62,211 nt of DNA from an uncultured Alkalilimnicola sp. (lineage in GTDB: Bacteria; Pseudomonadota; Gammaproteobacteria; Nitrococcales; AK92), in assembly GCA_937951875.1 (NCBI GenBank), contig CALGAN010000078.1, positions 1-62,211 of the forward strand, in the 5' to 3' direction. The translations under genes and the position numbers were made by a program. Position 1 is the stretch's first letter; each line of letters opens with the position of its first letter. The notes below the pieces were generated by a model that did no database searches, was not told where the DNA came from, and was given only the letters and a program-made list of their open reading frames with translations. Shown piece by piece: positions 10,296 to 18,768 of the stretch.

Positions 10296-13200
10296 ATGAG
10301 CATCAACAAGCTATTGATCGCGAACCGGGGCGAGATCGCCGTCCGTATCGCCCGCGCCGCCGCCGACTTGGGCATCCCCACGGTGGCGGTCTATCCGGCC
10401 GACGACGCCGAGGCGCTGCACACCAAAGTCGCCGACCAAGCCGTGCAGCTGAAGGGCACCGGCGTTCCGGCCTATCTGGACATGCAGCAACTGCTGGAGG
10501 TCGCGCGCGCCACCGGCTGCGATGCGGTCCACCCCGGCTACGGGTTCCTCAGCGAAAACAAGGCCTTCGCCGAGCTGTGCGAAGCCAACGGCATCACCTT
10601 CGTCGGCCCGACGCCGGAGGTGCTCGGCCTGCTCGGCGACAAGGCGCGCGCCCGCGTACTGGCCCAAGAGTGCTCGGTGCCGCTCATCGCCGGCATCTCC
10701 GAAGCGACCACGCTGGAGCAGGCGAAAGCGTTCTTCGACAGCCTCGGGCCGAATGCCGCGGTGGTGGTGAAGGCCATCGCCGGCGGCGGCGGCCGCGGCA
10801 TGCGCATCGTGCGCAAGCGCGAGGATCTCGACGAGGCGTTCGCGCGCTGCCGCGAGGAGGCACAGGCGGCGTTCGGCAACGGCGAGCTGTACGTCGAGCA
10901 GCTGGTGCAGCGCGCCCGCCACATCGAAGTGCAGGTGATCGGCGACAGCCGCGGCGAGGTTTCCCACCTGTGGGAGCGTGAGTGCAGCCTGCAGCGGCGC
11001 AACCAGAAGCTGGTGGAGATCGCGCCCAGCCCCAGCCTGCCGGCCGAGCTGCGCGAGCGCATCATCGAAGCGGCGGTGCGCATGGCCAAGGCGGTGAACT
11101 ACCGCAGCCTGGGCACCTTCGAGTTCCTGGTCGACATCGAAACCGGCAGCTTCGCCTTCATCGAAGCGAACCCGCGACTGCAGGTGGAGCACACCATCAC
11201 CGAGGAAGTCACCGGCGTCGACCTGGTGCGCGCCCAGCTGCAGCTGGCCGCCGGCGAGACATTGGAAACCCTCGGCCTGCGCCAGCAGGACATCTCCCGC
11301 CCGAACGGCTACGCCATTCAGCTGCGGGTGAACATGGAAACCATGGACGCCCAGGGCAACATCCGGCCCGCCGGCGGCACCCTGCACACCTTCGAGCCGC
11401 CGACCGGTCCGGGCGTGCGGGTCGACACCTTCGGCTACGGCGGCTACCGCATCAGCCCCCACTACGACTCGCTGCTGGCGAAGCTGATCGTGCACAGCCG
11501 CACCAACCGCTTCGCCGAGGCCGTGCGCCGCGCCTACCGGGCGCTCTGCCAATTCCGGGTCGAGGGCGTGGCCACCAACATCGGCTTCCTGCAGAACCTG
11601 CTGAACCGGCCTGAACTGGCCGACAACCAGGTCTACACCCGCTTCGTCGACGACCACATGGCGGCGCTGGCTGCCGACGCCGAGCACCCGCAGCTGTTCG
11701 CGAAGGCCGCCGGCAACGCCGGTGCGACCGCCGCCGGCGGCGCCAGCACCGTGGCCGCGCCGCCGGGCACGACCGCGGTCACCAGCCACATGCCGGGCAT
11801 GCTGGCCGCCTACCTGGTGGCCGAGGGCGACACCGTACGCGCCGGGCAGGATCTGGTGGTGGTGGAAGCCATGAAGATGCAGCACGTCATCACCGCCAAG
11901 AGCGGCGGCATCGTGCGCAAGCTCACCGCCACCGTCGGCGCCACCATCTACGAGGGCGATCCGCTGCTGTTCATGGAAGAAGCGGCCGTGGGCGAAGCCG
12001 AAGTCGCCACCGAGGAATCGATCGACCTCGACGCCATCCGCCCCGACCTGGCGGAAGTGATGGCCCGTCACGCCCTGGGCCTGGACGAGAACCGCCCCGA
12101 TGCGGTGGCCAAGCGCCGCAAGACGGGCCAGCGCACCGCGCGCGAGAACGTCGAGGATCTGTGCGATCCGGGCAGCTTCATCGAGTACGGCGCCCTCACC
12201 TTCGCCGCCCAGCGCGCGCGCCGCCCGGTCGAGGAGCTGATCCGCACCACGCCGGCCGACGGCCTGGTGGCCGGCATCGGCGCCGTCAACGGCGCGCTGT
12301 TCGACGAGGACCGCTCCCGCTGCGCCGTGCTGGCCTACGACTACACCGTACTGGCCGGCACCCAGGGCACCATGAACCACAAGAAGACCGACCGCGTGCT
12401 GGAGGTCGCCGAGCAGCTGCAGTTGCCGGTGGTGTTCTTCACCGAAGGCGGCGGCGGCCGCCCGGGCGACACCGACAACGCCACCAAGGTGGCCGGCCTG
12501 GATGTGCCCAGCTTCATCCAGTACGCGCGCATGAGCGGCCTGGCGCCGCGCATCGGCATCGTCTCCGGCCGCTGCTTCGCCGGCAACGCCGTGTTCGCCG
12601 GCTGCAGCGACGTGATCATCGCCACCGCCAACGCCAACTTGGGCATGGCCGGCCCGGCCATGATCGAGGGCGGCGGCCTGGGCGTGTACAAGCCGGAGGA
12701 AGTCGGCCCGGTGAGCGTGCAGGCGCCGAACGGCGTGATCGACTACCTGGTCGCCGACGAAGCGGAAGCCACCGCCGCCGCCAAAAAGCTGCTGGCCTAC
12801 TTCCAGGGTGCGCTGACCGACTGGGAGTGCGCCGATCAGCGCCTGCTGCGCCGCGCCATCCCCGAGAACCGGCTGCGCGCCTATAACGTCCGCGCCCTGA
12901 TCGACATCCTCGCCGACAAGGGCTCGGTCATGGAGCTGCGCCGGCAGTTCGCGCCGGGCATGATCACCGCCTTCATCCGCATCGAAGGCCGCCCCGTGGG
13001 CTTGCTGGCTAACAACCCCGAGCACCTCGGCGGCGCCATCGACGCCGACGGCGCGGACAAGGCGGCGCGCTTCATGCAGCTGTGCGACGCCTTCGACATC
13101 CCCCTCGTCAGTCTGTGCGACACGCCGGGCTTCATGGTCGGCCCCGAGGCGGAGAAGACCGCGCTGGTGCGCCACACCAGCCGCATGTTCGTCACCGCCG

Positions 13201-13595
13201 CCAGCCTGACGGTGCCGCTGTTCACCATCGTCCTGCGCAAGGGCTACGGCCTGGGCGCCATGGGCATGACCGGCGGCTCCTTCCACAGCACGGCCTTCAC
13301 CGCCTCCTGGCCGACCGGCGAGTTCGGCGGCATGGGCCTGGAGGGCGCGGTGCGGCTCGCTTACCGCAAGGAGCTGGAGGCCGTCGAGGATCCGGCCGCC
13401 CGCAAGGCGCTGTTCGAGAAGCTGGTGGCGCAGTCCTACGAGCGCGGCAAGGCCCTGAGCATGGCCGCGTCGCTGGAGATCGACGCCGTCATCGACCCGG
13501 CCGACACCCGCAAGTGGATCATGCGCGGCCTGCGCTCGATCCCGCCGCGGCCGCCCCGCAACGGCAAGAAGCGGTCGATGATCGACACCTGGTAA
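10296..13595 (+). CDS. Single-chain acyl-CoA carboxylase (BC-BCCP-CT fusion)
   Basis: 1099-residue biotin-dependent carboxylase with all activities in one chain. Residues about 1-450 are biotin carboxylase (LLIANRGEIAVRIARAAADL, AGGGGRGMRIVRK, EANPRLQVEHTITEEVTG). About 490-570 is BCCP, with EAMKM and the biotinyl lysine near residue 527. About 600-1099 is the carboxyltransferase pair (FFTEGGGGRPGDTDN around 715, SLCDTPGFMVGPEAEK around 940, KGYGLGAMGMTGG around 985). The reaction is ATP- and bicarbonate-dependent carboxylation of an acyl-CoA. Such about 120 kDa single-chain enzymes are known, for example the mycobacterial long-chain acyl-CoA carboxylase. Start ATG 10296 follows an AGGAAG site; an upstream in-frame GTG at 10188 would add 36 atypical residues and is rejected. 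It is divergent from tetR. Acyl specificity is not assignable. Confidence 0.93.
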   Translation: MSINKLLIANRGEIAVRIARAAADLGIPTVAVYPADDAEALHTKVADQAVQLKGTGVPAYLDMQQLLEVARATGCDAVHPGYGFLSENKAFAELCEANGITFVGPTPEVLGLLGDKARARVLAQECSVPLIAGISEATTLEQAKAFFDSLGPNAAVVVKAIAGGGGRGMRIVRKREDLDEAFARCREEAQAAFGNGELYVEQLVQRARHIEVQVIGDSRGEVSHLWERECSLQRRNQKLVEIAPSPSLPAELRERIIEAAVRMAKAVNYRSLGTFEFLVDIETGSFAFIEANPRLQVEHTITEEVTGVDLVRAQLQLAAGETLETLGLRQQDISRPNGYAIQLRVNMETMDAQGNIRPAGGTLHTFEPPTGPGVRVDTFGYGGYRISPHYDSLLAKLIVHSRTNRFAEAVRRAYRALCQFRVEGVATNIGFLQNLLNRPELADNQVYTRFVDDHMAALAADAEHPQLFAKAAGNAGATAAGGASTVAAPPGTTAVTSHMPGMLAAYLVAEGDTVRAGQDLVVVEAMKMQHVITAKSGGIVRKLTATVGATIYEGDPLLFMEEAAVGEAEVATEESIDLDAIRPDLAEVMARHALGLDENRPDAVAKRRKTGQRTARENVEDLCDPGSFIEYGALTFAAQRARRPVEELIRTTPADGLVAGIGAVNGALFDEDRSRCAVLAYDYTVLAGTQGTMNHKKTDRVLEVAEQLQLPVVFFTEGGGGRPGDTDNATKVAGLDVPSFIQYARMSGLAPRIGIVSGRCFAGNAVFAGCSDVIIATANANLGMAGPAMIEGGGLGVYKPEEVGPVSVQAPNGVIDYLVADEAEATAAAKKLLAYFQGALTDWECADQRLLRRAIPENRLRAYNVRALIDILADKGSVMELRRQFAPGMITAFIRIEGRPVGLLANNPEHLGGAIDADGADKAARFMQLCDAFDIPLVSLCDTPGFMVGPEAEKTALVRHTSRMFVTAASLTVPLFTIVLRKGYGLGAMGMTGGSFHSTAFTASWPTGEFGGMGLEGAVRLAYRKELEAVEDPAARKALFEKLVAQSYERGKALSMAASLEIDAVIDPADTRKWIMRGLRSIPPRPPRNGKKRSMIDTW

Positions 13596-13620
13596 TCCCA
13601 GGTCGATCGCGCCCATCCCC

Positions 13621-13644
13621 TCCTCTCCCGGCGTCGGGAGAGGA
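13621..13644 (+). terminator. Hairpin after the acyl-CoA carboxylase gene
   Basis: Perfect 10-bp inverted repeat TCCTCTCCCG/CGGGAGAGGA with a 4-nt loop, 26 nt after the carboxylase stop. No U-tract follows. CTCTCCC/GGGAGAG hairpins recur at 43273 and, in looser form, at 42345 in this window, so this may be a recurring intergenic element as well as an mRNA end. Confidence 0.45.
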
Positions 13645-13749
13645 GCCCGGGATGGCGGCCCGCCGGGCACCGCCCGCGATGCCGAACACACCGCGTGCGA
13701 TTCGACGTATGGTATTACGCCCCGCGCCCCTGTCCGGTGTGTGTCGCTC

Positions 13750-15024
13750 ATGGCCCGTCGATTTCGCTCCCTCGCCCGCCTGGCCGGCCTCGGCCTGACC
13801 ATCTGCCTCGGCATCCTCCAGCCGGCCGCGGCGGCCGAACCCCTACGGATCGCCGTCCTCGACACCCTGTCCGGGCCGTTCGCCCGCGAGGGCAAGGCGG
13901 TGGTGCAGCATTTCTTATACGTGGCGGAGACCATCAACCGGCGCGGCGGCGCCGGCGGCCACCCGATCGAGATCGTGGCCCTCGACAACAAAGGCAGCGT
14001 GCAGGAGTCGCTGGTGCTGCTGCGTCAGATCGCCGATCGCGGCATCCGCTACGTCGCGCAAGGCAACGGCTCGCACGTCGCCGGCGCGCTGATCGAGGCG
14101 ATCGAGAAGCACAACGACCGCCGTCCGGACACCGCCATCCTCTACCTCAACTACTCCGCGGTCGATCCTAGCCTCACCAACGAAAAGTGCAGCTTCTGGC
14201 ATTTCCGCTTCGACGCCAACGCCGAGATGCGGCTCGCCGCCATCACCGATTACATGGCGCGGCGGCCGGAAGTCAAAAAAGTCTTCCTGATCAACCAGGA
14301 CTATGCCCACGGCCAGCAGGTGTCGAGCATCACCAAGCGGATGCTGGTCGAGAAGAAGCCGGACGTCGAAATCGCCGGCGACGTGCTGCATCCGATCGGC
14401 AAGGTCAAGGACTTCTCGCCGTACGTCATGCAGATCAAGGCCTCGGGCGCCGAGACCGTGGTCACCGGCAACTGGGGCAATGACTTAGCACTGCTAGTCA
14501 AGGCCGGCGCCGAGGCGGGTCTGGACGTCGCCTACTACAGCTTCTACGCCGGCGGCTTCGGCGTGCCCACCGCGATGGGCGCGGCGGGCAACGACCGCGT
14601 CTATCAGATCACCGAGTGGCATCGCGACATCCCGATCGAGCGGGACAATCCCGAGCTCGAAGCGCAAGCCCGCGCCTTCGCCGAGGCCACCGGCGGTCCC
14701 TGGTATTTCCATCGGATCGGCACGGCGCTGGAGATGCTGACCAAGGCCGTCGAGCGCAGTCGTTCCACCGCCCCGCTCCAGGTGGCGCTGGCGCTGGAGG
14801 GCATGCGCCATGCCACGCCACTGGGCGACGTGGAGATGCGCCGTGAGGACCACCAACTGCTGCAGCCGCTGTTCATCTCCCGCTTCAGTGACCGCGCTCG
14901 CCACGACGCCGAAGGCACCGGCTTCGGCTTCGTCACGGTCGCCTCCATCGCCGCCGCCGACACCGCGCTGCCGTCACGCTGCCAGATGCGCCGCCCGCGC
15001 GGCGCCGATAGCGCTCATAAGTGA
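13750..15024 (+). CDS. ABC transporter substrate-binding protein, branched-chain amino acid (LivK) type
   Basis: About 424-residue periplasmic binding protein of the type I (Leu/Ile/Val, Peripla_BP_6) fold. A Sec signal peptide (MARRFRSLARLAGLGLTICLGILQPAAAAEP) precedes the mature start LRIAVLDTLSGPFAREGKAV. Later blocks such as VKKVFLINQDYAHGQQVSSI and ETVVTGNWGNDLALLVKAGAEAGL are typical of the family. ATG 13750 gives the cleaner signal peptide; GTG 13741 would add three residues. It follows the carboxylase by 154 nt with a hairpin between. No Liv permease or ATPase genes are in the window, so it is an orphan here. It may deliver to a permease elsewhere or act as a sensor. Confidence 0.88.
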   Translation: MARRFRSLARLAGLGLTICLGILQPAAAAEPLRIAVLDTLSGPFAREGKAVVQHFLYVAETINRRGGAGGHPIEIVALDNKGSVQESLVLLRQIADRGIRYVAQGNGSHVAGALIEAIEKHNDRRPDTAILYLNYSAVDPSLTNEKCSFWHFRFDANAEMRLAAITDYMARRPEVKKVFLINQDYAHGQQVSSITKRMLVEKKPDVEIAGDVLHPIGKVKDFSPYVMQIKASGAETVVTGNWGNDLALLVKAGAEAGLDVAYYSFYAGGFGVPTAMGAAGNDRVYQITEWHRDIPIERDNPELEAQARAFAEATGGPWYFHRIGTALEMLTKAVERSRSTAPLQVALALEGMRHATPLGDVEMRREDHQLLQPLFISRFSDRARHDAEGTGFGFVTVASIAAADTALPSRCQMRRPRGADSAHK

Positions 15025-15726
15025 CGACCAATATTAAGTGGTGCAATATTTTTCTATATTCAATCTTATTCGCACCGGACCGCCACAATAGCGCGACACA
15101 CGAACCAATCGACAGCAAGGCGCAAACAATTCTTTATCAGCGTTACAAAAAAAACCATCAGAATTACCGAAAAAAACCGCGCCCAATTAAATACACCCTT
15201 TGACTGGTCTCCCGCCGCCTGGTCCTGCCAGCGGCCCTCGCGCCCGCCTGCCGGGACTCGAGCGGCGGCCGCGAGCGTGCACTTATCCCCATGGCGCACA
15301 TCTGTCAGCGTGATTTTCCGAGCGGCTTTCGACCCAGCCGCCCGGACACCGCCCTGCCTCAACACGATCGCAAGCCATTGATACAAATAAACATTCACAA
15401 AACGGCCACTTTCTCATCGACTCAACAAGACCCCAGGCCTGACGCCAACTTGCGACGCTTGTTCATACCTTGTCCACAAAGTTATCCACAGATTTTGTGG
15501 ATAACACCGCCAGCCTCCGCTCGGTCAAGGTGTTACGTCACCATGCTGGCAAAACGAATTAAATTCGCACAACAAGCAAAACCACTTATCATTCATTATC
15601 ATTATTTTCTAATATTCAACAGCCACCACGCACCACGCGCATTGATGCCAACCGAGACCTCATTAGCTAGAATTCCACCCGTCTCGTGTAGTATCAAATG
15701 ACGAGCAACGGCTTAGGATGAGCGCA
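15025..15726. other. AT-rich intergenic region with DnaA-box cluster
   Basis: About 0.7 kb without a convincing gene, far richer in A+T than the flanking genes. Examples are the stretches 15030-15070, 15121-15200 and 15545-15620, the last with TTATCATT-type repeats. Near its middle are three DnaA-box matches (separate entry). The short open frames here have no ribosome site or recognisable product. Presumably it holds the promoter of the LuxR-type gene at 15727, but no clear sigma-70 pair stands out. Confidence 0.7.
15470..15504. promoter_or_regulatory. Cluster of three DnaA boxes
   Basis: TTGTCCACA at 15470-15478 (one mismatch to TTATNCACA), TTATCCACA at 15482-15490 (perfect), and TGTGGATAA at 15496-15504 (perfect, inverted) fall within 35 bp. 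A further one-mismatch site, TTATCCCCA, is at 15283-15291. AT-rich DNA follows at 15545-15620. The arrangement resembles part of a replication origin or a DnaA-titrating/regulatory site, but the usual origin genes (dnaA, dnaN, rpmH, parAB) are absent from the window. Confidence 0.55.
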
Positions 15727-16545
15727 ATGGGCTACGCAACACAATTCCCGCCCAGCTCCCGGGACGAGCAAGATCGCTTCCTCAGCGTGATCCAAGCGGC
15801 GCTGCAGGTACGCCGGCACTACGAGCTTTTCCGCTGGCTACAGGGGGACCTGCAGTACTTCCTGCCGCACGAGATTCTGCTGGCGGCCTGGGGCGATCTC
15901 GGCAAGGGCTTGCTTTTCGTGGATGTGGCTTCGCCGCTGCCGGGCGTGCGCACCGAGGCGGCGATCGACAAGGACGTCACCCCCCTGGTGCGCGATCTGT
16001 TCCAGCGCTGGCAGGATAACGGCTGCACCGCCCTGCGGGTGGATGCGCCCCGCGGCTTCCCACTGGCCACCACCGACACCGACTGCGCCCTCACCCGCGC
16101 GTTCGCCGACATGCGCGCCTGCATCGTGCATGGCATCAAGGACCAGCGCGGCCAGCACGACTGCCTTTACATGGTGTTCACCGGCCGCAGCGATCAGCCC
16201 GCGGCAGCGGCCAGCTACATGGAGGTTCTGCTCCCCCATATCGACACGGCGTTGCGGCAAGTCATGCACTTGCCGGAGCAGCGCCCGGACGAAACCGCCT
16301 CGGACGACGACGATTACGCCGAGGACTTCGGGCTGAGCGAGCGCGAACTGGAGATCATGGAGTGGGTCCGCTCGGGTAAGACCAATTACGAGATCGGCAT
16401 GATCCTGCAGATCAGCGCTTTCACCGTCAAAAACCACCTACAGCGGGTGTTCCGCAAGCTCGACGTGAGCAACCGGGCCCAGGCCGTCGCCAAGTTCGCC
16501 AAGATCCGTAAAGCCAATCCGCGGCTAAGCGGCTCGAAGGTGTGA
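15727..16545 (+). CDS. LuxR family transcriptional regulator, EpsA-like
   Basis: 272-residue regulator. The N-terminal about 190 residues (HYELFRWLQGDLQYFLPHEILLAAWGDLGKGLLFVDVAS) resemble the sensory domain of EpsA-type regulators found with exosortase/exopolysaccharide loci. The C-terminus is a GerE/LuxR helix-turn-helix at about residues 203-258 (LSERELEIMEWVRSGKTNYE and TVKNHLQRVFRKLDVSNRAQ). ATG 15727 has AGGA at 8 nt; ATG 15718 abuts it and is less likely. No exopolysaccharide or PEP-CTERM genes are present nearby, so the target is unknown. The AT-rich upstream region suggests complex or silenced control. Confidence 0.85.
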   Translation: MGYATQFPPSSRDEQDRFLSVIQAALQVRRHYELFRWLQGDLQYFLPHEILLAAWGDLGKGLLFVDVASPLPGVRTEAAIDKDVTPLVRDLFQRWQDNGCTALRVDAPRGFPLATTDTDCALTRAFADMRACIVHGIKDQRGQHDCLYMVFTGRSDQPAAAASYMEVLLPHIDTALRQVMHLPEQRPDETASDDDDYAEDFGLSERELEIMEWVRSGKTNYEIGMILQISAFTVKNHLQRVFRKLDVSNRAQAVAKFAKIRKANPRLSGSKV

Positions 16546-16657
16546 GCCAAGAGAACTCTCATCCGGCTTTCTCGCGTGGACAGGCGTATGCGTGTCGCGC
16601 GTGGCGGCACCGGCTGGGTCAGCGGCTGTCGTATGGTGTCTCTGACGGGCACTTAGC

Positions 16658-16709
16658 CTTCATGCCCGCGCAAAGCTTGCCCCCGTGAAGGCGGCGCGCT
16701 GGCACCTAG
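16658..16709 (+). repeat. REP-like 52-nt element, copy A
   Basis: Aligns without gaps over 52 positions with the minus strand of 39829-39880, roughly three quarters identical by eye. Shared core words are CCCGCG and TGCCCCCG. Copy B keeps a strong hairpin; in copy A the palindrome is degraded. It belongs to the class of short GC-palindromic intergenic repeats. Confidence 0.6.
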
Positions 16710-16772
16710 ACGCACGGGCCGCAGCCAGCGCTGACCATTCAGCCCGCACGCCCTGCGGAACCGGCTCTGCCG

Positions 16773-16840
16773 TTGTGCTTCGCAGTTGGTTTGTCCCTCT
16801 ATCCCCGCCCCCCGCGAGGGGGGAGGGAACTCATGACCCA
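16773..16840 (+). repeat. Second module of the composite repeat, with GC hairpin
   Basis: Begins GTTGTGCTTCGCAGTT and contains CCCCCCGCGAGGGGGG. The minus strand of about 39660-39745 has the same order: GTTGCGCTTTGCGGTT, then a CCCTTCTCCC-like run, then a CCCCCCGCGAGGGGG hairpin. Both copies follow a REP-like element at 65-90 nt. Confidence 0.5.
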
Positions 16841-17037
16841 CCGTTCTGCCATGTCCCGGTTACCGCACGCCAGGAAAGCGCGCGCGACCACCGTTCACGT
16901 CCAGGCGCCAAAACGGGCCGCCGCCGCATAGAATAGGCCTACGCCCGGACACCGCCGGATCAGCCCGCGAGCCGCGGCCGACGCCCATTCGGCTCTTGGC
17001 GCAGCGGCACGGGGCATTGGCAAGGATTCAGTAACAC

Positions 17038-17415
17038 ATGCACAGCGATCACAAATCAGACCCTTGTGTCGTCTACGGCATCAAGAACTGCGACACGGTC
17101 AAGAAAGCGCGCGCCTGGCTGCAGGCGCATGGCGTGGAGTACCGGTTCCATGACCTGCGCACCGACGGCCTGGAACCCGAGCGGCTACAGGCCTGGGAGG
17201 CGGCGGTGGGCTGGGAGCGGCTGCTCAACAAGAGCGGCACGACCTTTCGCAAGCTGCCCGAGGAGCGCAAAACCGGCTTGGACCGGGAGCGCGCGCTGGC
17301 GCTGCTGCTGGAGCAACCAACCCTGATCCGGCGTCCGGTGGTCGAGGCCGGCGGACGGATACTGGTGGGCTTCAAGGAGGCCGAGTTCGCCACTTTGACG
17401 GAAGCCAACGCATGA
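17038..17415 (+). CDS. yffB: ArsC/Spx-like thioredoxin-fold protein YffB
   Basis: 125-residue protein of the arsenate reductase-like (ArsC/Spx) family. The N-terminal VVYGIKNCDTVKKARAWLQAHGVEYRFHDLR is typical, with a single Cys (about residue 19) where Spx/ArsC carry CxxC or the catalytic Cys. The middle has LLNKSGTTFRKL, and IRRPVVEAGGRILVGF supplies the conserved R-P-V block. Its four-base ATGA overlap with dapE reproduces the yffB-dapE arrangement of Gammaproteobacteria. Physiological role is unclear; true arsenate reduction is not implied. Confidence 0.9.
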   Translation: MHSDHKSDPCVVYGIKNCDTVKKARAWLQAHGVEYRFHDLRTDGLEPERLQAWEAAVGWERLLNKSGTTFRKLPEERKTGLDRERALALLLEQPTLIRRPVVEAGGRILVGFKEAEFATLTEANA

Positions 17416-18551
17416 GCACCACGCTGGAACTGGCAAAGGCGCTGATCGCCCTGCCCTCGGTCACCCCCGACGACGCCGGCTGCCAGGAACTGCTGGCCCA
17501 GCGCCTGGAGCGGATAGGCTTTCGCTGCGAGCGGCTGGCGTTCGGCGAGGTCACCAATCTCTGGGCCCGGCGGGGCGACGATGGCCCGCTGCTGGTGTTC
17601 GCCGGCCACACCGACGTCGTGCCGCCGGGTCCGCCGGAGAGCTGGTCCTCGCCGCCGTTCGAGCCGCAGGTGCGCGACGGCAAGCTGTTCGGCCGCGGCG
17701 CGGCCGACATGAAGGGCTCGATCGCGGCGTTCGTCACCGCCTGCGAGCGCTTCGTCACCGCCCATCCCGCCCACCGCGGTTCGATCGGCCTGCTGATCAC
17801 CAGCGACGAGGAAGGCCCCGCAGTGAACGGTACCGTCAAGGTGGTGGAGACGCTGCAAGCGCGCGGCGAACGCATCGATCTGTGCATCGTCGGCGAGCCG
17901 TCCAGCCAGGACCGCTGCGGCGACGTGGTGAAGATCGGCCGTCGCGGCTCGCTCAACGGCACACTGCGGGTGCTGGGCGAGCAAGGCCACGTGGCCTATC
18001 CGCACTTGGCCCGCAACCCGGTGCACGAGTTCGCGCCGGCGCTGCTCGAGCTTACCCACGAAGTCTGGGACAACGGCAACGTCGACTTCCCGCCCACCAC
18101 CTTCCAGATCTCGAACGTACGGGCCGGCAACGGCGCCACCAACGTCATCCCCGGCGTGCTGGAGGTGCTGCTCAACTTCCGCTTCTCCACCGAGGTCACC
18201 GCCGAACAGCTGCAGCAACGGCTGGAGGCGATCCTGCGCAAGCACGGCGTGCGCTATCAGATCGACTGGCAGGTCTCGGCGCAGCCTTTCCTCACCGCTC
18301 GTGGACCGTTCATCGACGCGGTCAGCGACGCCATCGCGGCGGAAACCGGCGCCCGGCCCGAGCTGTCGACCAGCGGCGGCACCTCCGACGGCCGCTTCAT
18401 CGCCCCCACCGGGGCGCAGGTCGTCGAGCTAGGCCCGGTCAACCGCACCATCCACAAGGTGGACGAGCACGTCGCGGTGGAGGATCTGGACATCCTCACC
18501 CGGGTTTATCAGGGCATTCTGGAACGGATGCTGGTCGGCCAGCCGGCCTGA
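17412..18551 (+). CDS. dapE: Succinyl-diaminopimelate desuccinylase
   Basis: 379-residue M20 metallohydrolase that removes succinate from N-succinyl-LL-2,6-diaminopimelate in the lysine/peptidoglycan pathway. Metal-site motifs are visible: FAGHTDVVPPG (His about 68), GRGAADMKGS (bridging Asp about 101) and SDEEGPA (catalytic Glu/metal Glu about 135). The dimerisation domain includes RRGSLNGTLRVLGEQGHVAYPHLARNP, and the last metal His lies in the C-terminal NRTIHKVDEHV segment. Length matches E. coli DapE closely. Translation is coupled to yffB by ATGA. dapB lies just downstream on the opposite strand. Confidence 0.97.
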   Translation: MSTTLELAKALIALPSVTPDDAGCQELLAQRLERIGFRCERLAFGEVTNLWARRGDDGPLLVFAGHTDVVPPGPPESWSSPPFEPQVRDGKLFGRGAADMKGSIAAFVTACERFVTAHPAHRGSIGLLITSDEEGPAVNGTVKVVETLQARGERIDLCIVGEPSSQDRCGDVVKIGRRGSLNGTLRVLGEQGHVAYPHLARNPVHEFAPALLELTHEVWDNGNVDFPPTTFQISNVRAGNGATNVIPGVLEVLLNFRFSTEVTAEQLQQRLEAILRKHGVRYQIDWQVSAQPFLTARGPFIDAVSDAIAAETGARPELSTSGGTSDGRFIAPTGAQVVELGPVNRTIHKVDEHVAVEDLDILTRVYQGILERMLVGQPA

Positions 18552-18712
18552 CGGCGCGGCGCGGGCGCATGCGCGCCCGCGCTCAGCAACGATAAGGAGA
18601 GGCATCCGCGGCGATGCCGTTCCCGCACACGACCTAGCCCTTTCCTCCTTCGCGGGAGCGGCGGTGCCGCGAATGCGCGGACCCGCTTGCCGAAAAGCCC
18701 CGGCGACGCGGG

Positions 18713-18754
18713 GCCTCTCGGCCCGCCCCTCCCCCACCTTCGGCGGAGAGAGGC
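18713..18754. terminator. Inverted repeat between convergent dapE and dapB
   Basis: GCCTCTC at 18713-18719 pairs with GAGAGGC at 18748-18754, with additional GC-rich pairing inside, in the 217-nt gap between the two convergent gene ends. No U-tract, so termination is only suggested. Confidence 0.3.
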
Positions 18755-18768
18755 GGGAAAAGGAGCGA

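Larger units (their letters stand above)
16546..17037. other. Intergenic region carrying a composite repeat
   Basis: 492 nt without a credible gene. It contains a 52-nt REP-like element and, further on, a GC hairpin segment, both with counterparts near 39.7-39.9 kb on the opposite strand. The last about 200 nt before yffB presumably hold its promoter; none is obvious. Confidence 0.6.

Noticed and set aside
10311..13991. 1226-codon open frame antisense to the acyl-CoA carboxylase
   Set aside because: High GC3 on the plus strand leaves the antisense frame open. Its translation is His/Gly/Val/Ala-rich low-complexity text with no domain, and the sense strand encodes a perfect carboxylase.
15470..15504. 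Calling this region the chromosomal oriC outright
   Set aside because: DnaA boxes are real matches, but no dnaA, dnaN, rpmH or parAB lies nearby and skew could not be measured. Kept as a candidate site only.
17038..17415. Calling YffB an arsenate reductase
   Set aside because: Only the fold and family are supported; yffB next to dapE is a widespread housekeeping pair without arsenic genes nearby.
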